A stretch of 64,000 nucleotides of DNA, taken from assembly GCA_014529385.2 (NCBI GenBank), contig CM043964.1, forward strand, positions 137,148,529-137,212,528, read 5' to 3'. The translations under genes were made by a program, and so were the position numbers. This stretch comes from Adiantum capillus-veneris (taxonomy: Eukaryota > Streptophyta > Polypodiopsida > Polypodiales > Pteridaceae). Shown here piece after piece: positions 1 to 10,949 of this stretch. The notes below the pieces were generated by a model that worked only from the letters and a program-made list of their open reading frames with translations, searched no databases and was not told the origin of the DNA. Positions within the stretch are counted from its first letter, which is position 1. Every line of letters starts with the position of its first letter.

Positions 1-900
1 CAATTTCACCACCGAAACTAAGATCATGTACAGTACATCTGTCATCCATAAATTTTACTACAAGACCAAGTCTAGCAAGTGCAAATACAAACAAAAGATT
101 CTTCTTGATCCCAAGTACATAAAGTGCATCAAAAAGTGTAAAGGAACTACCATTTGCAGCAGTAAGCACAATCTTTCCAATTCTGTGAACCGGATAAGAG
201 GCATTGTTGGCACAAGTAACTGAATTCCCGTGAGGGATAGACTCAAGAGAGGTGAACAAATCATGATGTGAGGTAATGTGCTTTGTAACACCACTTTCAA
301 AATACCACACATGTGAATCTTCAACAACTGACATGCATGCATCATGGACAACATCATTATAGGTACGCTCTGCACGAAAAGCCCATTCTGCATCAACATC
401 AACATCACGGTCTCCTTTCATAGAAGACTCAACAATAGCTACATTTGTAGTGGAACCAACATTTGCATTGGAACCACACTCTTTCTTCTTAGCCTATTTG
501 GCCTTCACCTAAGCACACTGCTTGATTAAGTGATCATTAGCTTTACAATAATGGCAATGCATCTTCTTTTTGCCCTTATCACCATAATTTCTAGACAAAT
601 TGCTACCAGCGAAAGCATTAGGAACATGTGATTTTCCACTCGCATAAGAACCATAAGAAGTGGCTGCATTGTTGTTACCACCTTTTCTTTGAGCAGCAGT
701 AAAGGCATGTTCAACTGCATGCTGTCTAGTCCTTTTTCTTTTGGAACGTGACTCTTGCAACAGCAATGTGCATAATGCATCAAACTTGACAACTTCAGGA
801 TTTCCTTCGGTCATAAGTCTCCAAGTACTAGCAAAAGTCTGGTAAGAATTTGGCAAGGCATCAAGAACAGTGTGCACAAGGGTACTGTCAGACCATAGTT
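1..900 (-). pseudogene. Ty1/copia gag-protease fragment (G1)
   Basis: Decayed gag-pol of a copia retrotransposon read right to left. About 893 to 509 encodes the end of a UBN2-type gag with the phrase TVLDALPNSYQTFASTWRLM, a basic stretch, and a CCHC zinc knuckle CHYCKANDHLIKQC (CX2CX4HX4C) near 515-560. Two in-frame TAG stops follow at about 500-512. The same frame then continues to position 1 into the protease region (WYFESGVTKHITSHHDLF, near 250-310), where the catalytic DSG is ESG. The element runs off the window at the left and is cut at about 893-917 by the inverted-repeat element. The gag at 46150-46823 is the same family. It cannot be functional. Confidence 0.85.
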
Positions 901-916
901 GAATGTCATTGACATC

Positions 917-1318
917 AAAATATTTTGTACAAAATGCCATTTGTAGGGAACAATTGATACAAATTGCCAACAACACTAGCAATAGCGTAGGATTCTGACT
1001 AAGGATTAGGCTTTAGCTTAGTAGTAGATGGACAATCCCTTCTGACACTTCTTGGCCTAGGAATTTCTTTTAATCCTTATCAAGATGTGCAAGCCATATT
1101 ATAAAAAAGGGAAAGTAAGACTATGTCTCATAGAAGCAAAGAATGGTAGAAAGAAAGAAATCATTATCTCCACACCTTTCCATCTATCTAAAAAGCAAAA
1201 GCTATAGAAAAATATGTATGTGCATTGTGTAGATCCTGCCTCATTTACTACAATGTGCACATGGATCTTATCTTCAAGGTGACCATGTGTTCACTGTTCA
1301 TCCATATATCAATGTTCT
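917..1318 (+). repeat. Left terminal inverted repeat
   Basis: Matches the reverse complement of 2284-2763 in order, sharing blocks such as AACAATTGATACAAATTGCC, TAGGCTTTAGCTT, GAATGGTAGAAAGAAAG and TTGTGTAGATCCT. Similarity fades after about 1318. Small indels and substitutions show the arms are old. Confidence 0.75.
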
Positions 1319-2283
1319 GAAACATGGAAGAATACCCCCTTCTCTACTAGATACCCATGAGTTATCTCTTTTTAAAGCTCCTCCTCAATGGAGCTAAGGC
1401 TAGACATCCAAAATGTCCATGGCACACTCCACAATTGCCATTCCTCTATGCTTTAGGGATAGAGATGTGTAAGAAGTATAGTAGCACAAAACAAGAAAAA
1501 AATATAAAAATCATAAGAGCAAAGTACCACAAACAACCCAAAGCCAACTGGAAATAATAGCCACCATATGAATCACTTACAGTTATCTTTGTACAGAAGA
1601 AGATTAGAGCTCTCGAGATGGAGATGAAACTCCTTGTGTATGTAAACATGTTGCACTAAAACTTCCTTTAGTGCCTTCTTGGCTCCAAAAGTACTAAAAT
1701 GTTTTGCTCTTTCTTTCCAACATGACAAGAATTGGTTTTTTGAGGAGTATTTTCTTCTCCCACTTTGCTACATTATAATCTAGCTACCCTTGGCTATGAA
1801 TGTTGGGATCCACTATTTGTGCTCCTTTAGTGTGGCATAGGTGATAATGGTTTCAATGGATGTGCTAGGGTGTTTAGATCAGGTGGACTCGATTGCTTGA
1901 GGAAGATGACATGCAGAAGATGAGTGAAGAGAGGATAGTAGGAAGACGAGGGAGAAGAAGATAATGGAATGAGGAGATAGGTGGGGTGAAAGAGACCTTT
2001 TTGAGGTAAAAGGACCACGTGATGGAAAGTTACCTTAGATTTTCTTTCAAAAAAAATCATTTTAAAAATTCAAAAGCAATTTTAAATACGAAGTTTCCGT
2101 TCCACCTCTCATTGCCCTAGAGAACTCTCTCTCTAAATGTTAAAAGGCAAAAAAGAGACCTCAAACTTCCCCTAATGTTTAAATACATGATCCATACCCA
2201 AAACTTCATTTTATCATTTTTCTACATTTGGTGGCATCATGTGTGGGGAACTATTCCCTCTAGATCAAAACATGGATGATTAT

Positions 2284-2389
2284 CATGAGAACCCCATCCA
2301 TGACATTGATGTGTGGATAAACAGTAACCACTTGGCCACTTTGTAGATAAGATTCATGTGCACATTGTACCAAGTGAGGTAGGATCTAC

Positions 2390-2467
<78 letters not shown>

Positions 2468-2763
2468 CCTGTAGCTATTGCTCTTGAGAAAAATGGAAAG
2501 AAATTGTATAGATAATGATTGCTTTCTTTCTACCATTCTCTTCTTTGTGAGTCATAGTCTTACTTTCTCTCTTTTATAATACGACTTGTAGGTCCCTAGA
2601 AGGATTGAGAATAAATTTATATGCCGAGCAGTTCCAAAGGGGATTATGAATCTACTTCCAAGCTAAAGCCTACTCTCTAATTAGATCCCTACTCTATTGC
2701 CAATACGGTTGGCAATTTGTATCAATTGTTTCCTACAACTAGCATTTGGTACAAAATATTTTT
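2284..2763 (-). repeat. Right terminal inverted repeat
   Basis: Inverted partner of 917-1318. It is longer mainly because an (AT)n(AG)n microsatellite expanded at 2393-2462, at the place where the left arm reads AATATGTATGTGCA. The outer end lies directly against the last codon of element D's open frame, whose stop codon falls inside this arm. Confidence 0.75.
2393..2462 (+). repeat. (AT)n(AG)n microsatellite
   Basis: About 18 AT units run directly into about 16 AG units, inside the right inverted repeat. Confidence 0.95.
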
Positions 2764-3688
2764 AAATTGGCTTGTTCTGAATTGGTACTTTTGGACGCCA
2801 TACCAATATAGTCCGTTGCGGATACTTCTTGTTAATAATTGTTCGTGGAAGCTTTGCTTTCGTAGGGTTATTTGTCTTTTCTGCAGTCAACTCCCTTACA
2901 GGAATTAAGCTGTCTTTCTTGAGCCAAACTTGATATTTCCGCCCTTGATGAAATTGCGACTCGGATAGATCTGTACCTCGCACCCACACTTGCCTGGTTC
3001 CCTGCATGATTTTTGGATTTTGATAATACATTTCTTGCCATCCAAACCTTGATTGTTGTTGATTAGTGCGTTGCGGATGTACAGACTCCTGTCTCCACAT
3101 TGACACATATTCATCATAGGACAAGAAGGCTTCTGAAAAGTTGTCATTTTTGAACAGTGCTTCATTAGTATCCAAATCAATGAATACTCTGTTAACTTTC
3201 ATCCACAAGACTGCTAAGATACACGGCGTTGCTGATCTATTTGGTGGCAACACATGGAACTTATGAGTGTACGTGTGCCCCTGCACTGTGATTGGTAACA
3301 TAATAGACCACAAAGTGGTCACCTCATCACCCGATGCGACTTTCAACTTGTGTGTTTCTATGAACTGCATCATTGGCCCAAGTTTTTGAAAGAGCTCAAA
3401 GCTGATGACACTCAATTTTGCCCCAGTGTCAAGCAATGCATAGGTTTCTACTTGTTCTGTGCCTGCATATGCTTTTATGTAAGGACTACACCACGTGTTC
3501 TCGTCCCGAGCCATAAGGTCTGTGATTGTCCTTGCTAGTTCTTCGCTTTGTATATCCGCTTCAATTGTTTGGATTGTTGGAAGAGGATATTCTTCAGTCA
3601 TCATTGGTGTGACCATGTTTATTGTCCTCAGAAACTGCTTTCGCTTAGCAATGAGTTCCTTGGCTTCTTGCTGTGCCTGGTCATGAAC
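2762..3688 (-). pseudogene. Second retropepsin-like domain downstream of integrase (element D)
   Basis: The frame is the same as the integrase and is separated from it by one TGA at 3689-3691. From the first Met (3616) there are 284 residues. Residues 57-75 contain the aspartic protease core YALLDTGAKLSVIS, with the catalytic triplet DTG at 3422-3430. About 70 residues later comes CILAVLWMKVNRVFIDLD, which matches the C-terminal half of a retropepsin (usually an ILG-x-x-W/F-L pattern followed by IDL). The tail of about 120 residues is basic and rich in Q and K, with no recognised domain. The element already has a protease between gag and RT, so this is a second one. It may be a captured or duplicated protease acting in cis, or the remnant of another element fused by chance. 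The fold assignment is firm and the origin unknown. Confidence 0.7.
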
Positions 3689-5395
3689 TCATTGTTGTTC
3701 CTGTCTATAGGCTTTGCCATAATGCAAATGAAACAACATCCCAGGAGTTAGAGGTAGATGATACTTTTTCAAACGACACCCACTAATCCAATTCGGCATT
3801 TCTTTTCCATCTAGTGTCGACAGTTTTACTGCTCCGCTAGACGAGATATCTTGGATCAAATAAGGCCCCATTCCTCTTTTCTTTAGTTTCTTGGCATGCT
3901 GTTTAAGGGTGTATACCAAGACATAGTCCCCCGTTTTAAAGTCCTTGTTTTTGACATGTTTGTCAAAAAACTCTTTCTATTGTCTTTTCTTGGCAAAAAT
4001 GGTTGCTACCGCATTGAGTCGTAACTTGTCTAGTTTTTCTAGGTCATCTAATTGTTCTGAAAGCTCATGGCCCGTCCAGTCCAACCTTTTAGCTACTCTT
4101 AGCGTTGGAATCAAAAATTCAATAGGCAGTACTGCATTTAACCCATACACCATATTAAACGGTGTAGGATTGAGTGTTGTTTTATATGCAACTCGATAAG
4201 CCCATAATACTGAATATAGCATTTGATCCCAGTCCGTCCTTGTTTCACTAACCAGTTTCGTAAGAACTGTGCACAATATTTTGTTGGTCGCTTCTGCTTG
4301 GCCATTGGCTTGTGGATGGTAGGGTGCAGATTTGCGATGAATTACCATAAACTCATTCAAGAGATGTTCGATAACTTCATTTACAAAGTGCATCCCTCTA
4401 TCACTCACCAACTCATTTGGTAGGCCATATCGTGTAAACACATATTCATATAAGAATTGTGCCATGGTTCTTGCATCTGCCTTTTTTATGGCTTTTTCTT
4501 CCACCCATTTGGTCATATAATCAGTGGTCACTATGATGTATTGTGCTTGTGAACGATAAGCTGGTGGAGTAATAGGACCAACAAAGTCCAATCCCCATTT
4601 AGTGAATGCTCGAGCACTCATCATTGGTCTTAAAGGCATGTCGTCTCTCTTAGCTGGCATCTTAGTGCATTGACATTCATCACACCTTTTCACGAATTCT
4701 GCTGCATCTTGAATCATGGTCGGCCACCATATGCCTGCAATCATAATGATTTTTACGGTTCTCTCCGCCGAAAAATGACCTCCTGCTATGCCTGCATGGG
4801 CTTGCTCCAATAATAGAAAGTAGTCATTTTCATGAGGAACTATCCTCAACTGGTCATCGGGTCCTCTTTTATACAATTGGTCACTAATGATGGTATACCT
4901 ATTCGCTTCGATTTGTAAAGCCTTTTGTCGGGCTTTAGACCAATCTCTTGGCAACTCCCTATTAGTCAAATATTCCACAATAGTATGACTCCATGTGGGT
5001 GCTATCGTCACTTGGTATAATATGGCATAATCCACAGTGGTATTGGCTGTGCAAAAGTTGCATTTCTTGATGTAATTAGCTACATCGCCTGCCATTCCAT
5101 GCCAATACACTCCAAGTCTTCATAATCGTTCATAGGTTGTTTGATTTCCTCGATGAAATCCCCTTGTTTGTATATGGGCCTCCTCTAGATACGCGTCGTA
5201 CTCCTCTGGGCCTATACACAACCTTAGAATCCCATTGTTACCATGATGATACATTCTTCCCGCAAGCATAGTGTAATTTTGTGCTTGTCTAACGTCTTCC
5301 ACCGTGTGTCTTTCGTCAAGATTCATTCCATATGTCAACAATGGAATAATCTTCTCTGACCACTTCGGTAACATCTCTATATTAAATAGGTATGC
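3689..5395 (-). pseudogene. Integrase with two HHCC zinc fingers (element D)
   Basis: Two complete N-terminal zinc-binding modules occur in tandem, both HX6HX30CX2C: the first at 5051-5176 (interrupted by a TGA at 5120-5122), the second at 4673-4798. The core follows with all three catalytic acids in the ORF starting at 5110: D175 in KWGLDFVG, D237 in ELVSDRG, and E273 in GQAEATN, with exactly 35 residues between the last two (D,D35E). The C-terminal SH3-like part (GDYVLVYTLKQHAKKLKKRG) lies beyond a TAG near 3974. The enzyme would join element DNA to the host genome. Normal integrases have one HHCC, and the segment between the two here is about 85 residues of unassigned sequence. No chromodomain follows. 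Confidence 0.85.
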
Positions 5396-5998
5396 GTCTG
5401 GGAGATCATCATCTACACTAGTAGCCTTTTCGCCATTTAGTAATCGAGAAAGGTGGTCTGCTGTTTGATGAGTTTTTCCTTTCTTTACTACTACCGTAAA
5501 ATCAAAGTCCAGCAACACAATGAACCATCTTACAATTCGTCCCGTGTTACAAGGTTTGTTTACTAAGTACAGAAGTGCTTGATGATCCACAAAAAATGTG
5601 AATTTGTTCGCAAGCAAATAATGACGAAATTTCTTTACTACGTATATCATACCTAATCCCTCTCTTTCAGTGGTGGTATAATTCTTCTTTGCACTGTTGA
5701 GTTGTCTACTAGCATAATTGATGGGAAAATCTGTATGACCCTCTCCTGGTTGTGCTAATATACAGCCTATTGCAAATGCCCAAGCATCTACATGTACATG
5801 GAAAATCTTTGACCAATCCGGTGCTTTTAGAATTGGTGCAGATACCAATGCATCTTTTAATTTCTGGAATGACTCCTCACATTCGTCGGTCCATATGAAG
5901 ATCGTGATCAGACTATACAAGGGTTTTTCTATTACAACATACATGTAGATAAAACGTCGGTAGTATCCACAATGTCCCATAAATGATTGTACCTCTCG
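5396..5998 (-). pseudogene. RNase H domain (element D)
   Basis: Continues the RT frame after a TGA at 6011-6013. It starts with the RT connection (SFMGHCGYYRRFI), then a gypsy-type RNase H with acidic residues in HVHVDAWAFAIGC, TTEREGLGM, FFVDHQAL and TADHLSRL, which fits the DEDD catalytic set. It would degrade the RNA strand of the RNA-DNA hybrid. I see only this one RNase H in D, unlike element C which has two. Confidence 0.85.
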
Positions 5999-6010
5999 TA
6001 CAATGTTTGG

Positions 6011-6948
6011 TCATGGAAGTTCTATGATCACCTTTACCTTGTCTTCATCAGTGGTAATTCCATTAGCCGATACTATGTGGCCTAAGATCTTGCCTTGCCG
6101 TACCATGAATACACATTTTTTTGGGTTGAGGCAAATCCTATACGTTCGGCATTTTTCGAATACCTTTCTAAGATGATCTATATGGTCTTCTCTCAATAGA
6201 GAATAGACACACAAGTCATCCATGTAAATATCCAAAAATATTCGCAAGTATTCTTTGAAAGCATGTGTCATTAATCTCTGAAATGTGGCTGGAGCATTGG
6301 TCAAGCCAAATGGCATTACCCTAAACGCATATATGCCCCATTCAGTTGCAAACGTTGTTTTGTACTGATCTTCTAGCTTAACCCCCAATTGGTTATAACC
6401 AGAGAATCCGTCCATAAAGCTATAGGCCTGCTTGCCTGCTACTCGTTCTAGGACGTGTTCCGTGATAGGAAGAGGATAGTTGTCCCTTATTGTTGCTGCA
6501 TTTACCTTCTTGAGATTCACACACACCCGTAATTTCCCGTTTTTCTTAGGTACCACCACGGTTGGCGACACCCGTCAGTGTGCTCTATCTCATAAATAAA
6601 TTCAGCATCCATAAGTTTGTCTATCTCGTCCTTGATCCTTTTGGCGAATGTCTCATTGTACGTGTACGAACGTTGTTTGCTTGGCTTTGCATCCGACTTC
6701 AGAGGGATTGAATGTTCACAAATGTTAGGATCCACCCCCTTCAGATCTTTGTATGACCAGGAAAATACATCACGAAATTCTTTAAGCGTTTTGATCAGTA
6801 AGTCCTCTTCTTCCTGGCTTAGATCAGTGGCAATGTAAGCAGGTCGAGGACTTTCTCCCGGCTTTGCTAGGTCTATTTTCTTGGCGTTCTCTTGTCCATC
6901 ATAGGACTCGTTGGGTTTAGGCTCTCTCATCGGTTGCTGGACCACCAA
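6011..6948 (-). pseudogene. Reverse transcriptase domain (element D)
   Basis: The N-terminal part (6948-6570) is in one frame, and a single-base frameshift near 6567-6575 moves to the frame that holds the core. Core motifs: [41 protein letters not shown] and the catalytic YMDDLCVYS. All key acids are retained despite the frameshift. It is preceded by the usual linker with FSWSYKDLKGVDPNICEH. The motif set is gypsy-like but differs from the Athila consensus. Confidence 0.88.
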
Positions 6949-6957
6949 TTTTCTCTC

Positions 6958-7731
6958 CTAAATGGTGTACTTACAATAGTGAGGAGGTACATCTATTTCT
7001 TTACTCCCCTCACTAGCGTTCAATCCATCGCTACTTTCCATCTCAGTTGTCCATACGCTTTTCAGCTTTTGTTTCAAATCATTGTATTTCTTTTTCCGCT
7101 CAACTTTAGTTATAATTGGATCTCCAAAGACATCCAATTTTTCCCTTGCAACTCTCTTTTTTTCCTTGTTGGTTTTCTTAAGTTTCAACAGTCTTGCCTT
7201 GAAACTTGGGTCTTCAGCCATCTTAAGAAACCTTCCTGACACTTTATCCTTAGCACAATCAACAGCATGAATGTTCATAAGGAAATGTCTCTTACTCCTG
7301 AACTCAGGCATAGGTCTAAACCTAGTTGGTAGATTTTTATGGTGTCTTCTACTCTTGTATCTTTTTTGGCGTCTCGCACTCTGGTTCGGGAAGTTGTAAA
7401 AGATGTCATTTTCTTAATCCCGATGGTCGTCTTCTTTCGTATTTTTCGACTTCTCGTCATCCGCATTATCTTTGTTTTTACATTGATCAGAAGAATCGTA
7501 AAATTATTCTCCATCCTTCTCGATGTTTTTAGTGGGGATGTCCACATAACCCACTATCTTAATATCAAGTTTCGTTTCCGTTTGATTGACCCTCGTATTC
7601 TCGGTGTCTCCTTCGTTCTCATCTTCCTCCATCATTTTGCTCAACATGTAGTATGGTACGGTATCGTAGCCATTCTCGTCACAAAATTTTGTTGGAGTGA
7701 CTTCATTGATGCAAACATCCAAAGTAGCCAA
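6958..7731 (-). pseudogene. Linker region between protease and RT (element D)
   Basis: Same frame as the protease and the start of RT. It is highly charged (many K, E, D), without a recognised domain, and interrupted by stops at 6958, 7504 and several between 7311 and 7500. A stretch such as KVSGRFLKMAEDPSFKARLL looks like genuine protein. It is probably the spacer found between PR and RT in large plant gypsy elements. Confidence 0.55.
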
Positions 7732-7740
7732 AATTTGAGA

Positions 7741-8445
7741 CTATTCTAGGGGTTCGAGCTTCTCTTCAGGGAAAGGCTCTCGTATATAGGCATTGTCTTC
7801 CAATACCCTCTCTAGTGTCTTTTCATTGTGGTCAAATTCACTACATTGAGATGCTTCGCACATCCATATCTCCTTTTTCTTACAGAACCACGCTGGGACT
7901 TCTGATCCACTAATGGTGGCTGAGTCGAAATCTTCCATAGGTGTTCTCGTGACATCATGGTAGCTATGATTCCTCATATTTACACGTGTAGTGGTTTCAG
8001 CATGTCTTAGATACAAATAATCATACCCCCAGTCCTGCACCATCTTGAGTTGCCTCATGAACGGCCTACCAAGGATAATTTCATAGTTGTTTTTCTTGCT
8101 GAAATCTACTATGGTAAATGTATGTTCATACTCTATTCCACATGAAGATACCACAATTGCCTCAAGCAATCCTATAGGTCTTTCTACGTGCCCATCCGCT
8201 AGTTGCAATTTCATTCTAGTTGTTCGTATTGCCAGTTTTCCCCATTTTTCCCATAGCAATTTAGTAGCAATGGAAATGCCATCTCCACTATCAAGTATGG
8301 CCTTAGTCTCTATGCCGTTATACTCGATTGGTAGAGTAGTGTTGCCGTCTTCACCCTCACAATACTCTCCAACCTTGTTGAGAGGCATTGGTCTAGTGTT
8401 GACTCTCTTCGGTTCGATGTCATTAAGCTCAGTTTCGAAGAACTA
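7741..8445 (-). pseudogene. Canonical aspartic protease between gag and RT (element D)
   Basis: Retropepsin in the expected place. The ORF from 8388 carries KAILDSGDGISIAT (DSG at residues 33-35), ADGHVERPIGLLEAIVV, and EIILGRPFMRQ as the C-terminal ILG element. It would process the Gag-Pol polyprotein. The frame changes near 8445, so gag and protease are now in different frames. Whether that was a programmed shift or a mutation cannot be told. The ORF ends at a TAG at 7741. Confidence 0.85.
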
Positions 8446-10946
8446 AGAGGCGTCCTTATACCAAATTTCTCAAGACATTTGCCTACTTCCGTCCACATGC
8501 TTGGCCTAGTATTTAACAATTCTACCAATGTGATTGTACACTTGACCGGAGTAGACAACAAGTCTGTCAAAATTTTAGTGCCCAATTGATTTGACCCTCC
8601 TATTCTTTGAGAAGGTACCCTTCAAATTTCCGCCCTTGCCTTGTAGTCTCCCATGTATGGCGGCAAAGTTCTGAGTGATGCTGGTCTGCTATCTTCTGAT
8701 GCAACTGAACCATCATCCCCTTGAAATGATTTAGTGTCCAAATCCCATGGTGATTTATTCAAGTTCAACTCCGAGAAAGGCGCTGACTCGATTGTTTTTG
8801 TCTCATATATTTCTTGAGCTTTTCTCACCGTTTCCCATAACTCTTCAGGCCAATTTTCTTCCACAATGGGTGCATATGGTGGAAAATCCTTCAGTGATTC
8901 ATCAGTGCTATTAGGCACGACTCTTGCATCCTCTACATCAGGCAAGGATTTAACTTTTTCAACCTTGTCAGGTACCCTTTGTTCAGTTTTGATAGGTGTT
9001 TCATTGTTTGGTGGTTTGATTATTCTATCCCTCACTTCCACAGGTGGAGGCTCTAGTAAGGCTTGTGCAGTTTCAATCAACTGCTTGCACATCTCTAGTC
9101 TCTATTTTTCTAACTTTGGATATGGATATGTCATCCACCTTTGCTCTAGAGTCTGTCTGTTTTTCAATCTTGCTTCATAGGCTTGCAAGATTGCATCCAA
9201 GGGTTCATTGACCTTACCTACCAATACAGACCCTCCTGAGCTTCCACTCCTAGGTCCCTCCGTCGATTTTAGAGAGTCAAACTCCCTCTGTTGTTTCAAT
9301 AGCTCTCGAGCCATTGCTATCTCAGCTTCTACAACCTTTTGTTTTCGTTCACTTCTAGCTTTCATTTTTGCTCTTCGTTCTTTCCAAGGATTATCACGAC
9401 TGACACTAGACTTGTCAGTCTTGATTTCCTCTTGATTTTCATCGTTACTCTTGGGTTGATTGTCATTATTCCTTGTTTGGGCTCTCGTTAAGACCTTAAC
9501 AGGAATCGTAGTTTCATTTTCCGACCCTCCACTGGAAGGCACTGCTTCCAGCATGTTCAAAGTAGTCTTTGCTCCTTTGCTCAGGTTCTTAGGGCAATCG
9601 TGAATCAAGTGAGTAATTCCACACTTGGTGCAATATGCGTTGACTCTAATGATTTCATCATGAGGACAGTCTCTTAGCCAATGGTCTCCACCACACTTGT
9701 AGCAGAGTCCCTTAGGCTCTTGAGGTGTTCCTTGAGCTCCTCTTTGTTGGTATGCATGCCTCTACCCACCCATGCCTCCGTTAGCTATAAAACAACAGTG
9801 TTCGTTCATCCAAGTTGTTTCTCCTGCTGCCTGTGCAGCTGTTGGTGGTCCTGTACTTCCAATCATGCTCCAAGGTTATGGCGTTGTGGGTTCTTTCGGT
9901 GGATAATAAACAAGATTTGCAGCATATCCATTGGAATCATCGTAATATGCATGCATAGGTACCAAAGCCTTCTCTTCTGGTTCGTTTACCGTTGATGTGT
10001 ATCTTATGCCTACATATCTTACCCCTGGTAGAGGTGGTTGTTGCCCCAATACTGTTTGTGGTCTTTCAACACTTACAGGTCCGGGTAGGTTGCCTGCTTG
10101 ATACCTAGGCATCGATGGGAGTTGAGGAGATGCTACCTGAACTTGGGGAGCATATGGTCGCTCTCTCACATATCCCTTGTTATAATAACACTCCTCTGTC
10201 ACATGGTTTGTCCATTTTTATTCAATAGCACACCACTTTGGCTGTTTAGCCTGAGGCTTGGCATACATATTAATTTTTCTTAGCACTTCCTCTACAAGCT
10301 GCTCCTGGCTTATAGCTACTTCTCCTTTTGGTGTTGTCTTAGCGGACTTGCTTCCACTTTGTTGTAAGGATGAATCGTCGTCAAGATCCTTGAATTCACC
10401 CTCCTTGTAGACCGCACAGTTGTCTACAAGGTAAAGAGCTTCCTTAGTTAACTCATTTAACGTCGTGCTCCTCTTCATATGTAAGTCCTTCTAGAGATCT
10501 GCATTCCTTAGTCCTTGAATAAATATAAGCATAAGTCTGGACTGAGTTGGCAGTTCTTCCACAGGGCAGAACTTCACATATCTTTTTAGTCGTAGGGCTG
10601 CCTTTCGCACAGATTCCCCTTCTTTCTGTTTGAACTTATGGATATGTGAGATTGTATTATGAGCTATCCCCCTTTGTGAGAATTCCTCAATAAACTCGTC
10701 AAAAACCTCCTCCATAGACTCAAAATCTCTACGCTCCACAGAGTCAAACCAAGTAGCGGCATCCTCCTCTAGAGTAAGCCCAAACCCTGCAAATTGAGTA
10801 GGGAAGTCCAACACTTCTTCAGCTCTAATTACACGCACAAAGACTGCTACATGATCCCTAGGATCTCTGTTTCCCGTGTATTTCTTGTTTACCCATTTTT
10901 GCACCTTAGAAGGTCTAATTCTATGATGGTCTACAAATCTCATCAT
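8446..10946 (-). pseudogene. Gag capsid and nucleocapsid region (element D)
   Basis: One frame with stops at about 9093, 9750, 10203 and 10479. Residues from 10946 form a retrotransposon gag domain (RDPRDHVAVFVRVIRAEEVL, AATWFDSVE, FIEEFSQRG, LKRYVKFCPVEELP). A proline-rich linker follows, then two zinc knuckles at 9594-9704, CYKCGGDHWLRDC and CTKCGITHLIHDC, both with CX2CX3HX4C spacing. After these comes a long acidic/basic tail to the protease (9608-8622), with a coiled-coil-like stretch AEIAMARELLKQQREF. It would package element RNA. The three-residue spacing before His differs from the usual four. Confidence 0.85.
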
Positions 10947-10949
10947 TGG

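Larger units (their letters stand above)
917..2763. mobile_element. Non-autonomous element with long terminal inverted repeats
   Basis: About 1.85 kb flanked by two inverted copies of 400-480 bp that begin at AAAATATTTTGTAC on both sides. The central ~960 bp carries only short ORFs resembling nothing I know, so I see no transposase. Long inverted ends without a gene fit a non-autonomous Mutator-like or foldback element. A target duplication was not found, because the left flank is a copia gag and the right flank is gypsy element D. The alternative is a local inverted duplication rather than a transposon. Confidence 0.6.

Noticed and set aside
8866-9435. Plus-strand ORFs over element D gag
   Set aside because: Antisense to a frame with zinc knuckles and domain order; no features of their own.
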